Shown here: positions 12,058-22,295 of the stretch, one piece after another
How positions within the stretch are numbered: the first letter of the stretch is position 1
How the letters are laid out: the number at the start of each line of letters is the position of its first letter
Source of the DNA: Gambelia wislizenii
Lineage: Eukaryota > Chordata > Lepidosauria > Squamata > Crotaphytidae
Assembly: GCA_030847615.1 (NCBI GenBank)
Contig: JAUMIR010000004.1
Coordinates: 81,375,001-81,439,000, forward strand
Direction: 5' to 3'
DNA length: 64,000 nucleotides
The notes under the pieces: model-generated
What the model was told of the DNA's origin: nothing
The model's input: the letters and a program-made list of their open reading frames with translations, nothing else
Databases searched by the model: none
Program-made: the position numbers and the translations under genes

Positions 12058-13001
12058 CCTAACGTCCTGCTTTGCAACAGCTGCAGAGCTGTTTGGGCTA
12101 GAAGTCAACCTGAAGAAAACAGAAGTTCTTTACCAGCCTGCACCACAGGACGAACACCACCATCCCCACATTGCCGTCGGCAAATCAGTGCTCAAGTCCG
12201 TTCAGCAGTTCACCTACCTGGGAAGCATCATCTCCTCAGATGCCAAGATTGACAAAGAGATCGATCACAGATTAGCAAAGGCATATAGTGCATTTGGAAG
12301 ACTTCACAAAAGAGTCTGGAGCAATAAACACCTGAGGCAAAGCACAAAAATCAGTGTGTATAGAGCCATCGTACTGTCTATCCTCCTTTATGGATCTGAA
12401 ACATGGGTCACCTATCGCCACCACCTACGACTCCTCGAGCGCTTTCATCAGCGCTGTCTACGCACAATCCTAAATATACACTGGACTGACTATGTGACGA
12501 ATGTTGCTGTCCTTGAACAAGCAGGGATCACCAGCATTGAGGCCATGATATTGAGAACACAGCTGCGCTGGGCAGGTCACGTTTCTAGGATGGAGGACCA
12601 TCGCCTCCCAAAAATACTACTCTACGGTGAACTCGCCACGGGTCAGCGTAAGAGGGGCGCTCCAAAAAAGCGATACAAAGACTCCCTGAAACAACATCTC
12701 AGGCTTGGCCAAATTGATCACCAACAGTGGTCCGCCCTGGCCTCACATCGGGAGGCATGGAGACGCAATATCCACAATGCTGCAGCCTTATTTGAGAACT
12801 CACGACGAACAAGTCTTGAAGAGAAACGACAACGCAGAAAGAATCACAACCCAAAAACATCACCCAAGGAGTCCTTCTGCTGCGCTTTTTGCAACCGGAC
12901 TTGTTTATCTCGGATTGGCCTTTTTAGTCATCAGCGCGCTTGCAGAAGGCGCGGGATGAGTCCTTCCTGAATCTTCGTTTGCGAAGAAAAGCCAGAGAGA
13001 G
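12058..13001 (+). mobile_element. LINE family X copy 1, inserted in L2
   Basis: 5'-truncated non-LTR retrotransposon starting 'cctaacgtcctgctttgcaa' and ending 'gaagaaaagccagagagag'. It sits inside an L2, with the short direct repeat 'aatg' at 12054-12057 and 13002-13005 as a likely target duplication. Four other copies are in this window (24088, 34555, 47920, 49944). The clade is uncertain: the C-terminal layout occurs in RTE-like and I/Nimb-like endonuclease-RT elements. A database search is needed to name it. Confidence 0.85.
12068..12970 (+). CDS. C-terminal 300 codons of LINE family X ORF, open
   Basis: One frame stays open from the element's truncated start (about 12068) to TGA at 12968-12970, with no start codon of its own. 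Counting from the in-frame GTG at 12188 (260 codons), it shows YLGSIIS at residues 10-16, ILLYGSETW at 65-73, WAGHVSRM at 128-135, and a basic stretch followed by a Cys2-His-Cys finger (Cys232, Cys235, His248, Cys252). The RT palm with the catalytic FADD lies upstream and is missing, so no active enzyme can be made. It is the best preserved of the five copies and probably the youngest by reading frame. The finger is presumably for nucleic-acid binding (inference). Confidence 0.82.
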   Translation, partial: CFATAAELFGLEVNLKKTEVLYQPAPQDEHHHPHIAVGKSVLKSVQQFTYLGSIISSDAKIDKEIDHRLAKAYSAFGRLHKRVWSNKHLRQSTKISVYRAIVLSILLYGSETWVTYRHHLRLLERFHQRCLRTILNIHWTDYVTNVAVLEQAGITSIEAMILRTQLRWAGHVSRMEDHRLPKILLYGELATGQRKRGAPKKRYKDSLKQHLRLGQIDHQQWSALASHREAWRRNIHNAAALFENSRRTSLEEKRQRRKNHNPKTSPKESFCCAFCNRTCLSRIGLFSHQRACRRRGMSPS

Positions 13002-13489
13002 AATGTCCCCACTCCTGGATGTACCTGTAACCAATCTGGCTGCCATATTTTAAACTAACTAGAGTTTCCAAACTTGTTTCAGAGGTAGCCCAATGTACAG
13101 TGCATTGCAGAAGTCCAACCTTGAGGTCACCAGCATGTGCACTACCATCTTTAGGTCTTCCAATTCTAGGAAGGGGCACAGCTGGCGTATCAGACAAAGC
13201 TGATAATAAGCACTCCTGACTGTTGCATTTATCTGAGCTGACATTTGAACAGACAGATCCAGGAACACTCCCAAGATGCAAACACAGTCTTTCTGAAGAA
13301 GGGTAGCCCCATCCAGAACTGGTTGACACACCTCCATCCCCAGATTAAGAACCTTAATTGTAAGCACCCCTGTCTTGTCTGGATTCAGTTTCAATTTGTT
13401 TTTCTTCATCCAGCTCATTACCTCCTCCAGGTCTACATCCAGAGGAAACACACTATCCTTAGCTGATGGGTTTTAGGGTGTCTGAAAAA
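13002..13489 (-). pseudogene. L2 reverse transcriptase remnant, thumb region
   Basis: A 130-codon frame (13451-13059) continues the L2 protein: VMSWMKKNKLKLNPDKT, then ILGVFLDLSVQMSAQI, then YYQLCLIRQLCPFL and TSRLDFCNALYIGLPL. It breaks off at 13002 exactly where LINE family X was inserted and resumes at 12057. The first part abuts the CR1 insertion at 13490. Motif order agrees with L2 elements, and no independent function is implied. Confidence 0.82.
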
Positions 13490-13756
13490 GTCCTAAGGCA
13501 CGGCACAATGGACACAAACTACAGGAAAAGATATTCCATCTAAAGATTTAGGAAGAACTCCCTTATAGTAAGAGCTGTTTGGTAGTGGAAGGCACTGCCT
13601 CGGAGTGTGGTGGAGTCTTCTTCTTTGGAGATTTTTAAACAGAGGCTGGATGGCCATCTGTCAGGGAGGCTTTGATTGTGCATTCCTGAATAACAGGGGA
13701 TTGGACTGGATGGCCCTTGTGGTCTCTTCTAACTCTACGATTCTATGATTGTAAAG
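13490..13756 (+). mobile_element. CR1 3' end inserted in L2
   Basis: Reads as the CR1 C-terminal and 3' untranslated part: 'gtggaaggcactgcctcgga', 'gatttttaaacagaggctgg', 'ttggactggatggcccttgt', 'attctatgatt'. L2 sequence resumes on both sides. It is antisense to its L2 host and about 270 bases long. Confidence 0.82.
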
Positions 13757-14720
13757 CTGTTTTGGAAGGCATGGAGAAATATATTTGGGTGCCATCAGCG
13801 TACTGTTAGCATCCTGCCCCATGCCTTTGGATGATCTCTCCCAGTGGTCTCATATAGATGTTAAAAAGCATTGGGGATAGAATGGCACCTTGTGGAATGT
13901 CATATAGCAGCTCCTTTTTTGAGGAGCCACTATCCGTAAGCACCACCATCTGGAACCTGCCTGAGAGATAGGTCTGGAACCACTGCAATATAATGCCTCT
14001 GATTCCCAACCACCTCCACCCTCAGGCATTCCAGAAAGATACCATGGTCGATTGTATCGAATGCCACTGAGAGGTCTAAAGCACCTGCAGGGACATACTC
14101 CCCCTGTCAGTGTTAAGATGGACATCATCTACTAAGGCAACCATAGCAGTCTCAATGCTGTAGCCTGCTCTGAAGCTGGCTTGAAATGGGTCAAGGAAAT
14201 GTGCGTCACCCAAGACTACCTGGAGTTAGAAAGCAACTGCCTTCTCGATCACCTTGCCCAAAAAAGGAAGACCTGACAGTGGCCTATAATTATTAAGGTC
14301 CAGGGGACCCACTTTTTCAGAAGTGGTCTAACCACTGCTTCTTTTAAACAAGATGGAAAGTTCCCCACCCTGAGAGATGCATTAATAATATGTTGTATTT
14401 GAAATCTAATTGCATCTTCTCCCTGGAAGACCAGCCAAGAAGGACAAGGATTGAGAAAACAGGTTGTTCTTCTTACTTTCCCCAGCAGCTTGTCCACATC
14501 AGCAATATTCATCAATTGAAATTGATCCAGTGTAATCCCACTCACAGAGTTGCTGGACACCACATTATTGACTTCTGCTCCAATGATGTCATCTAAGTTG
14601 GCTTTTATGCGAAAGATTTTATCTGCAAAATGGTCATTAAAAGCATTACAACAAGCTACTGAAGGTTCTAAGATCAGGTTCAGCACCCTGAACAGGTCAG
14701 CTGGACATGAATTCACAGAC
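13757..14720 (-). pseudogene. L2 reverse transcriptase remnant, N-terminal and palm part
   Basis: The frame at 14716-14249 reads as the start of an L2 RT (FADKIFRIKANLDD, ADVDKLLGKVR, LRVGNFPSCLKEAVVRPLLKK). It then shifts frame before the palm segment at 14009-13806 (GIILQWFQTYLSGRFQMVV, PQGAILSPMLFNIYM). The catalytic site lies at 13791-13802 in yet another frame and reads YADG instead of YADD, so the second catalytic aspartate is lost. Several frameshifts separate the pieces. This is a non-functional relic of an enzyme that copies LINE RNA at a nicked genomic target. Confidence 0.82.
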
Positions 14721-14804
14721 GCAATATGTGTCTAAAAAATAGATGTATTGCTTCTCATTTGTCAGACAAAAGCTGCCATTCCAGTTGCATTCATCTATTT
14801 CATG
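14721..14804. other. Short unassigned spacer
   Basis: Lies between the truncated L2 5' end and a palindromic repeat. Nothing recognised. Confidence 0.4.
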
Positions 14805-14930
14805 GGTGGGAACCATGCAGCTCTCTCTGTGTGTTGTACTGCAAGTTCCATAAATCTTAGCCAACATATCTAATGGTGAGACACAATAGAATTGTAGTCC
14901 AATAACATCTGGAGGATCACATGACCAAGC
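14805..14930. mobile_element. Family C palindromic repeat
   Basis: Shows 'gggaaccatgcagctctctc' at the left and 'gtccaataacatctggagga' at the right around 'aaatcttagccaacatatct'. Same architecture as 1776-1905. Confidence 0.5.
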
Positions 14931-14956
14931 CCTAATCTCAGTAAAGAATTCAGTCT

Positions 14957-15186
14957 ATATTTGTCCCTTCATATTCACTGGGGTTTGGTTCCAGGACCCC
15001 CTGTGGATACCAAAATCCATAAATACTCAAGTCCCATTATATGTAATGGCATAGCAAAATGGTGTCCCTTATATAGGATGGCAAAATCAAGGTGTGCTTT
15101 TTGGATGATTATTTTTAAAGAATATTTTCAAGCCGTGAATACTTAAATCTGTGGATATCAAATCTGTGGATACAGAGAGACAACTG
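14957..15186 (+). mobile_element. Tigger/pogo-type MITE
   Basis: Contains 'tggttccaggaccccctgtg', 'gataccaaaatccataaata' and 'ctcaagtcccattatatgta', the hallmark left part of Tigger-derived non-autonomous elements. It ends 'gagacaactg', the inverted repeat of the decayed left terminus. A TA follows, as expected for this superfamily. Other copies are at 21851-22080 and 59068-59263. Confidence 0.82.
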
Positions 15187-15334
15187 TATTTTTAATTTAA
15201 TTTAATTTAATTGATATTCCACCTTACTCCTGATAAGGGAGTCTATTAAGGGGAAAAGGACTTCTCACTGCACCAATATTCCCTTGTTACCCTAAGAGGG
15301 AGGGGTGCTTTAAAGACCCACCCATGATGCCAAA
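15187..15334. other. (TTTAA)n tract and unassigned spacer
   Basis: A short 'tttaatttaatttaattta' repeat at 15189-15211, then unassigned sequence. Confidence 0.5.
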
Positions 15335-16180
15335 ACCTCTATTATTATCTGGGGTAATTATTAGCTCAAACAGAAGCCTGTGAGAGGAGGGTAACTTCAA
15401 GGATCTTTTCACCTATGTATACCAGTACTAACTGTAGAGAGCTCTCCAGTTAAAGTGAAATAAAGTATTTTTTATTGGAAATAACACAAGTGAACTCTCA
15501 CACACAACATACGTGCCTAAGAAACATACAAGGCTATAGCAGAGTAAGGTGGAAAGATTAGATAGTGGAAGTGATTCGGGAATATAGGGTGATGGTTACC
15601 AGTTTTGGAGAGAACTTCAAGCAGTGAAGATACTCAGGCATCTGATCAGACAGTTCTGATCTGTGGCGTGCTGAGAAAGACAGTGCCCATGTTCATCCAC
15701 CATGGCACACTTTACTATTGTCAGAGGACTAATATTAAACCCTATTTCATATCCTGAAGGGGTACTCTGGTTATAACAAAGCCTGAATGGCTTTCCCACA
15801 GGATAGACAAAGGAAACTGGAACACAACCAATTGTGTTAATGGTTGGGAAAAAGAAATTGATGGGTTTGCAACAACCTTGCAACAGGAGGGGGTACAGGA
15901 GAGATTTCCATAGGAATAGATTTGGGAATGGTCACTTAATTTTTTGATTGAATTATTGCTGAGACATCAGGGCTAGAAGAAGGGATTAACACATACCTTC
16001 TTAATGACTGTGTTTACTAAGGGGATTCCGTACAATTCTAATTTGGACTTTCTTGCCATTACATTTCTAAGACACATCCCAGGTCATTGTGACCTCCAAC
16101 TGACCTTTGGTTTGCCCCAGCCAACCTGACCCTGAAAGGTGTACAATACAGTATTTCCAATTATGAGATATTGTGGGGAG
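15335..16180. repeat. Dispersed repeat family B, copy 1
   Basis: Collinear with 56780-57640 over about 800 bases. Shared landmarks include 'ataccagtactaactg', 'tttttattggaaa', 'ccctatttcatatcctgaag' versus 'ccctatttcgtgtcctgaag', and 'attatgagatatt' versus 'attatgaaatatt'. Class unknown. On the minus strand 'ccaataaa' could be a polyadenylation signal, so a degraded LTR is possible. No coding frame is shared between the copies. Confidence 0.65.
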
Positions 16181-16185
16181 ACCAG

Positions 16186-16322
16186 TGATTCACAAACTTT
16201 GGTCCTCCAGGTGTTTTGGATGTCAACTGCCAGAAGCCCTAGCTGATTTGGCCAACTGTCAGAAAATCTGGAAGCTGAAATCTAAAACATCTGGAGGACC
16301 CAAGTTTGGGAACCACAGCTTT
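16186..16322. mobile_element. Family C palindromic repeat, well preserved
   Basis: The left part 'cacaaactttggtcctccag' is the inverted partner of 'ctggaggacccaagtttggg' at the right. Central core 'gccctagctgatttggccaa'. Confidence 0.65.
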
Positions 16323-19300
16323 AGACTATAACACCACTTAAACATGTATCTATATGTCGCCATGGAGACTGGACAGAATTCTCTATCACAATCTACATTT
16401 CATAACTTTACACATATGTAGCTGTGTAGCAGAAGCTCTACAGAACCCTGTTAGTGAATTGTGAAGATGCATACTTAGGCATCTTCCAATGCGCATCAAG
16501 CTCTACTGATGTGCACTCCCTAGCTGATGCCCCAATGTGCATCAATCCCATAGTGTATCAATCCTGTTGAGCATTGGTTGCTTTGCTGGTTTCTCTATGT
16601 AGTAACATGATGGTAGCCCCTTGCTGAATACAGACATTGTGAAACTGCTCAATTTTATTTCCCAAAGATGCAAGTCCACTTATGAAGATGTCAGTCCCCT
16701 ATTGAATTCTGGCCATTGTTTTATGATCTCTCTCCACATGCACTCCCAATTAATGCAGGTTAATCCAGCACTTTGAAGAGCAGATTTAGGCAATTTATTA
16801 ACTAAATAGACACAAACCTGTTTTGATAAGCAAGCTCCAATAAGGATAGAAGGGAGAGAGGCAGGATTGTGACTGGGAAAAGAAATGTTTACGTGCACTA
16901 GGCTAAGGAGCAACTGTCTATAAGAAGTGGGAATTCTTTCATAATACATTAAATGTAGCACAAAATACATCAGAAGTGGAACATTAATAGAGACTGGGAA
17001 AAAGTTCCAACCCAAACAGCGTAAAATGAATGATTGTGCTTTGGAATAGATGACGTGGCATTTGTCCCATGGTGACACAACCCATAAACATAGCCTAACC
17101 AATGTGGCATTAATTTACATGTGTTATATATCTCAGTAGTCGTGGGGGGAAACCCTCACAAAGATGGACAATGCTCATTCTGATGTTTAATGTTAGAGGT
17201 ATCAGGGGTTTGCTTTATGGTTATATGATGGTGGGAAAAAAGTGTTTCCTTGTGTACTGCACATTATGGCGTTTGCAGATGAGTTTGCCCCTGGTGTCTG
17301 CATACCAAAATGCTCAACCTGTGAGTCTTTAGAAGTTGGTCCTCCTTGCCTGACTCCTGGTTCATCACCACATCTACTTAGTTATTGCCAAAGCCACATG
17401 TCCCTCACCCCCAGTCCTACTGTTACCTCTGTAATCACTATTTCATTCTAGATTTCCAAATACTGCAAACTAACTCTCTTTCAATCTTTCTCTCTCTCAC
17501 ACACACATAATGTATTTGCTCTGAGAGCACTTGAAGAGAAGGTGAATTCTCAACCTACTGGCCTTTACACACAATTTTTTTTGGGGGGGGCGGAAATCTA
17601 ACCTGATTTATGAAGGCAACCAGGCACTCTAGCAACTAGTGACCCACAATGATTCACCAAAGCAAGGTTGAAATCCTGGGTCTTATTTCTCATACCCCAG
17701 ACTCAAGATCTTTCTCTCCCTGCCTGCTGTGTAAAATTCAATTCTCACTGCTTCTTCAAGGTATGGTAGATGATATTCTGTTTAGAGAAATGACTTGCAT
17801 GAATACCAGCAAACATTAACATGCTGCAGTCCAGGAGAAAAAAAATACAGCTCAGTGACAAGGTTAGAAGCTGTCTGCCTCTGACAGAAATACAACAAAA
17901 AACAACAACATATTTTTCTTTATCTGGACAAATGTCCAAATAAGTGGAATATATACGCATCTAGCCAGCAATAGTTAAATACTGCACCTGCCCATTCTGC
18001 TTCCCCCCTCCCCCATGCAATCAGAGTGCAGAGAGAGACCAAGTCTCCAAGGCACTAATTCATGTCTCAGCCTAATTACCATTGATTGGATTTCCACATA
18101 CAACAGTCTCTCTCATTATCACCATACCATTTGAAGATGTTCTATGTGAGGGTCTCTTAAAGAATCCATTTAAACAACAGGAAGAGGCTGCTTGTATTCT
18201 GGACACACAAGATTGTAGCCAAGGACCCATTAATTCCCCATAAGCATAGTATGACAACAGAAGAGTCCTCTGGCCAAGGAAAAGACATCCAAAAATTCCT
18301 GTCCCCATGAGACCTGGTTTAAAGTTTGAAGCCAATGGCTTCTTTTCCATCAACTTCAGTCATACTCAGAACATTCCCTGGTGTTTCACTATCTCCCAGA
18401 CAATTGCACAAATTGACATGCCTTTCTACGAATCCCTGGTCAAACCACTGGCCCTTCTCATAACTACTACTACGTTAGATTGTGAAACAAATGCTGGACT
18501 GACTTTATTCTATGGGTAAATGAAGGGATTCCGTTTTTTTTTAATCCAAAATGTATATCCAAAAAGGGGAATGGCAAGGGATAAATACAATAAAGTGAAG
18601 CCACAAGCTGCAAAATCCATAGGAAAAGTGAAACAGTAGTAAATTCTAGGCATAACTGAAAAAAAAGCATCCCTGACGTTGACCAGCTGTGAAAAGAACC
18701 ACGAGTTGCTCTCCAAAAAATTGTGGTTTCTATCAAATAAAAATGCCCTGTGTGGTTGAAGTTCAACCCACACAAAATCATCTGGTGGAACACAAGCCAT
18801 ATCAGCTATAGCAGAAATGGGGGATTCTTGAAATCTTATCTCTAGAGGGTAGAGGAAAATGAGAATATCCCTAAGCAAATGAGAATATGAGCATATATTC
18901 TCATGGGGGTTTAAAAATGGGGAGAAGTGGTCTACATGTATTGACTGTTTAGAAATAAAGCATCTCTTTTGGTTTAAGGCTTACCTCTCATTGTTTTTCA
19001 TACTCTGGTACTACCCTCAAGGCTAAGTTAAAGCAGCTGGGGGTCTGGAGAATTAAAAAAAAAAACTCCTTTGTGGCAGGTATGGGAGCTCTGTTGCTGG
19101 AGTTCTTGATATCTCAGCTTTAGAAATGCTGCCAGGCCAATAGGAGCCTGCCCTGGGGGCTAGCAAGTCCCTTTCAGGCCTCAGGGAGGGGATGATTCTG
19201 GTCATCCACTCCCAACTGGGTCCCAAGCAGACTCACTGGGGCTAGAGTCTCACAGGAAGGGACTCCCATATTCCAACTGCCTCTTCATGAGCAACAGCTG

Positions 19301-19593
19301 GGAAAGGAGGCTGGAGTGGGTGGCAAACACTACCTACCCAGAGGGAGTGTGTTGTGCTAGGAAGATAGCTACATCCCCCTCTCCCCAGGAGCATTGGACA
19401 GCATCACCGTACAAAGAGTGGAAGGCGGGTACAGCAACAGCACGGGGGCCCTAGCCATAAAGGGTCCGATAGCATTAGCTCCAATTGCACCATTGACAAT
19501 CCAGCTTTGACTGCCCCTTCACTCTTCATAGCTATTAAAGAGACCCAGCTCCTTATAAAGGGCCCATTAATACCATGCAATTGTAGCCCTATG
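16323..19593. other. Unassigned non-coding DNA
   Basis: No recognised repeat or gene across 3.2 kb. A 140-codon minus-strand frame (17102-16680) and a 122-codon one (18878-18510) have no motif, are unusually rich in hydrophobic residues, and are not supported by start context or a partner exon. I leave them as chance frames. Confidence 0.35.
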
Positions 19594-20312
19594 GTTTAAT
19601 TAATTAATTGCATTTACAGTAGGACCCCCGTATCCACTGATTCACTAGCCACTGATTCAATTATCTATGGGACACAAAGCAGCACATCTACCATAGAGTC
19701 TTTCTAGAAAATGTGTCCTCTCTAGCCATTTTCTAGGTCTTCCAAGGCAACTCTATGGTATTTTAAACCAGAAGTCCCATTATTTTCAATGGCGTTCGCT
19801 ATTATCCACGGTTTTCAGTAACCACAGTGACTCCCAGAACCAATCCCCAGTAGATACAGGGGTCTTACTGTATATACCACTTTTCTCCCAGAAAAGTGGG
19901 AACTTAAGGTAGCTCCCAGAGACAATCAATTAAAAATGATCACAATACAAATTAAAAAAACAATTAAAATCACCACGTAGAACAGTATCAAAACATTTTA
20001 AAAGCATGCTTACACCAAAACATTTTTGCCTGCCAGAGGAAGGAAAGCAGGGAGGGGGCCAGCCTTGCCTCCTGCAGAAGGGAGTTCCAGAGTGTGGGAG
20101 CAGTCTCTGAGAAGGCTCTGTCTTATGTCCTCATCAAGCGAGCCTGTGATGATTAGAACTCTGGCAGATTGGTATGGGGAGATACAGTCTTTCAGGTAGT
20201 CTGGATCTAAACCATATAGGGCTTTATAGGTCATAACCATCATTTTGAATTGGAGCCAGAAACAAATCAGTAGCAAGTGAAGCTGTTTTAACAAGGGAGT
20301 TTACGTGTTGTC
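19594..20312 (-). mobile_element. L2 3' end, split by a Tigger-type MITE
   Basis: The minus strand encodes the decayed L2 C-terminus near 20290-20150 (QFKMMVMTYKALYGLDPDYL followed by KDCISPY). It is followed by the A-rich 3' untranslated part and a 'ttaattaattaattgcattt' terminus. The terminus is interrupted by a 254-bp MITE at 19617-19870. Frameshifts after the KDCISPY motif make it non-coding. Confidence 0.78.
19617..19870 (+). mobile_element. Tigger/pogo-type MITE with TA duplication
   Basis: Starts 'cagtaggacccccgtatcca' and ends 'gatacaggggtcttactg', giving imperfect inverted ends. It is flanked by TA on both sides (19615-19616 and 19871-19872), the target duplication of the Tc1/mariner/pogo group. 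It splits an L2 3' tail. No transposase is encoded. Confidence 0.85.
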
Positions 20313-20525
20313 TATAACTATAAAATTCAATTTTAACTGCCATGGCTGCATCCTATAGAATCCTGGAATTTGTAGTTTGATGAGGAACTAGAGCCTCTGG
20401 CTGAGAATTCTAAACGCCCTTCCTTCCATATGTGGCAACTTCATATGGAATCCTGAGGCCTGCAGTTTTAGGCAGGGAGTATTTAGAATTATTTGCCAGA
20501 GAGCTCTAGTGCCTCCACTAACTAC

Positions 20526-20926
20526 TGTCAGGTGTTGGTACGATTTGACATGAGATTTATTGTGTGGGAATGATGGGATGTGTAGTAGTATAGGGGATCT
20601 TGGGGAACATATACCTAGCCTGCTTGTTATTGCATTCTTGGTTGTTAGTCTAGCTCTGGTGTGCCAAGGTCAGTGTGGTGAGAAAACAGCAGGTAGAAAG
20701 GAAAGCTAGATAGGCTGAGGGTAAAAAAAATGTTTTGCTGCGTTAACAAATGAGATTATAGCCCGCCAAAAGGTTTGAAATTGCTATGCCTTAAATGTAT
20801 TGTGCTAATGAGGACTGATCAGTCCTGGCAAACATAGGACAATGTTTGCTGCAGTTTCTGTAATAAAGGTTTGCTGAATTGACTCTAAATCTAGTTTTCT
20901 GAACTGTTGGAACTCTAAACTTGACA
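20526..20926 (+). mobile_element. Solo LTR with 5-bp target duplication
   Basis: A 401-bp unit that starts TGTCA and ends TGACA. It is flanked by perfect 5-bp direct repeats 'actac' (20521-20525 and 20927-20931) and has AATAAA at 20862-20867, about 60 bases before its end. Together these are the hallmarks of a solo long terminal repeat left by recombination between two LTRs. It contains no internal coding region, so the parent (ERV or other LTR retrotransposon with 5-bp duplication) cannot be named. Confidence 0.82.
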
Positions 20927-20941
20927 ACTACAAATAGGATG

Positions 20942-21014
20942 ATGATGATGATGATGATAATGATGATGATGATAATAATTTATACCCCGCCCCTCTGCTA
21001 AAAACAATCGGGGT
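20942..21014 (-). mobile_element. LINE/L2 3' tail micro-insertion
   Basis: An (ATG)n run leads into 'taataatttataccccgccc' and 'ctaaaaacaatcggggtg', the same 3' terminus seen at 30669. Possible target duplication 'ggatg' at 20937-20941 and 21015-21019, although the left copy merges with the ATG repeat. Confidence 0.65.
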
Positions 21015-21075
21015 GGATGTTGCCATGGCAGTTAAAGTGGAATCATAGTACTATAATTATGTAGTATGAAAGAGA

Positions 21076-21850
21076 TCTAAGAGGGAAAAATTAGAAGGCC
21101 ATGATGGTGGAGAAACAAAGATCCAACTTTATTTGTGCCGTGCAATCCACAGTCTTCACTACAAAGCCCCCTCCACCTGAGTAGAACCAAGCCATTTCTA
21201 ATTCATATGAAAGGTGTAGAGTACCCAAGATTGCAAAGGAATTTCCTAGCAGATCCTACATATGAAGAAAAGTTGGGTAACGCAGAGGATTGTGTGATGG
21301 AAATACAGACAGCACTGTGGTATGTGTGAATCTTTTGTCTGCCTGTGAATGTACTCAGGAGCATGTGAGAGTAGTGAAAGGAGCCTCCAAAGACGACCTG
21401 TTCCAGCTGTACAAATTCGATATCCACAAAGCAATGTTGGTCCCTCTATTCATACTCCATTCACTCTTATGTATTGTTATCCTCTCCACATTTTTATATT
21501 CTATCAACATCACAGATGAATACTTTTTATAGATTCTTTTTGGAAAAGTGGTGTTCACTAATAAATCACACCAAAAGGAATGAAGTTAAAGGTCAGAATA
21601 AAACTGCAATCCCACAGAAAGGGACCAAACCAACAGGAAAGAAATGTTTCTTGAATAATCTTTGAATTACTTTAGGAACTGATATCAACTTTTTTTTTGC
21701 CTCAAACTGTTTGGAAGTGCTTGTGAAATGATTTTAGAAGACAAATGGTAATAATTCCATTGATAATGTGAGATGAGTTTAGGCTTGTCATGAATAGGAG
21801 CACATGTCAGATAAATTATCTCACATACTGCACATCCTGGTAAGATTCAC
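21076..21850. other. Unassigned non-coding DNA
   Basis: No recognised repeat or gene. Confidence 0.4.
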
Positions 21851-22080
21851 CAGTTGTTCCTCCATATTCATGGATTTGGCATTCACAGATTTACGTATTC
21901 ATGGTTTGAAAATATTCTTTAAAAAATAATAATCCAAAAAGCAAACCTTGATTTTGCCATCTTATATAAGGGACACCATTTTGCTATGCCATTGCATATA
22001 ATGGGACTTGAATAATCACAGATTTGGGTATTCATGGGGGGTCCTGGAACCAAACTTCAGTGAATGTGAAGGGACAACTG
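21851..22080 (-). mobile_element. Tigger/pogo-type MITE
   Basis: Starts 'cagttgttcctccatattca' and ends 'gtgaagggacaactg', so the termini are inverted repeats. It is the reverse orientation of 14957-15186, with 'ggtcctggaaccaaacttca' near the right end. Confidence 0.85.
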
Positions 22081-22295
22081 TACTTCCAACCTTGCCTGCC
22101 AGTTTGGCTTCTAAGGTTATCGGGAGAGATCCTTCCCAGCCTTACATTCTACCACTGAGCTACAGATCTGTTCCATCCTGCTGACAGAAGCATGTCCCAG
22201 CTACATTTTAAAGCTTTGCACTATTCTCTTGCACATAACATATATGAGGGAAGACAAAGCTCCCTTATTACAACACTGTCACTAACTAATTGCCC
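22081..22295. other. Unassigned spacer
   Basis: Lies between the Tigger-type MITE and an L2 fragment. Nothing recognised. Confidence 0.35.

Larger units (their letters stand above)
11517..14720 (-). mobile_element. L2-type LINE, 3' part, split by two insertions
   Basis: Three collinear minus-strand blocks (13757-14720, 13002-13489, 11517-12057) encode consecutive parts of one L2 reverse transcriptase and end in an (ATA)n tail at 11517-11550. Block 1 covers the N-terminal RT and the 'PQGAILSPMLFNIYM' region. Block 2 contains 'NKLKLNPDKT' and 'TSRLDFCNALYIGLPL'. Block 3 contains 'VITFKALHGLGPGYI', the usual L2 C-terminus. A family X LINE (12058-13001) and a CR1 end (13490-13756) are inserted. 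Removing the first rejoins the reading frame (SGD | ITPILKSLHWLP). The element is 5'-truncated and dead. Confidence 0.88.
20313..21075 (+). mobile_element. Palindromic MITE split by a solo LTR and a LINE tail
   Basis: The outer element reads 'aactgccatggctgcatcct', 'gaatcctggaatttgtagtt' and 'gagaattctaaacgccc' on the left. It resumes after two insertions with 'tgccatggcagttaaagtgg' and 'aatcatagtactataatt' on the right. The halves are long inverted repeats, as in the copies at 32390, 42130, 48228 and 61013. It holds a solo LTR at 20526-20926 and a short LINE tail at 20942-21014. Confidence 0.75.

Noticed and set aside
12931..13329. 132-codon minus-strand frame
   Set aside because: It crosses the junction of family X and L2 in a frame that matches neither protein.
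16680..18878. 140- and 122-codon minus-strand frames resembling membrane proteins
   Set aside because: Hydrophobic composition alone, with no family motif, start context or partner exons. AT-rich non-coding DNA often gives such frames.
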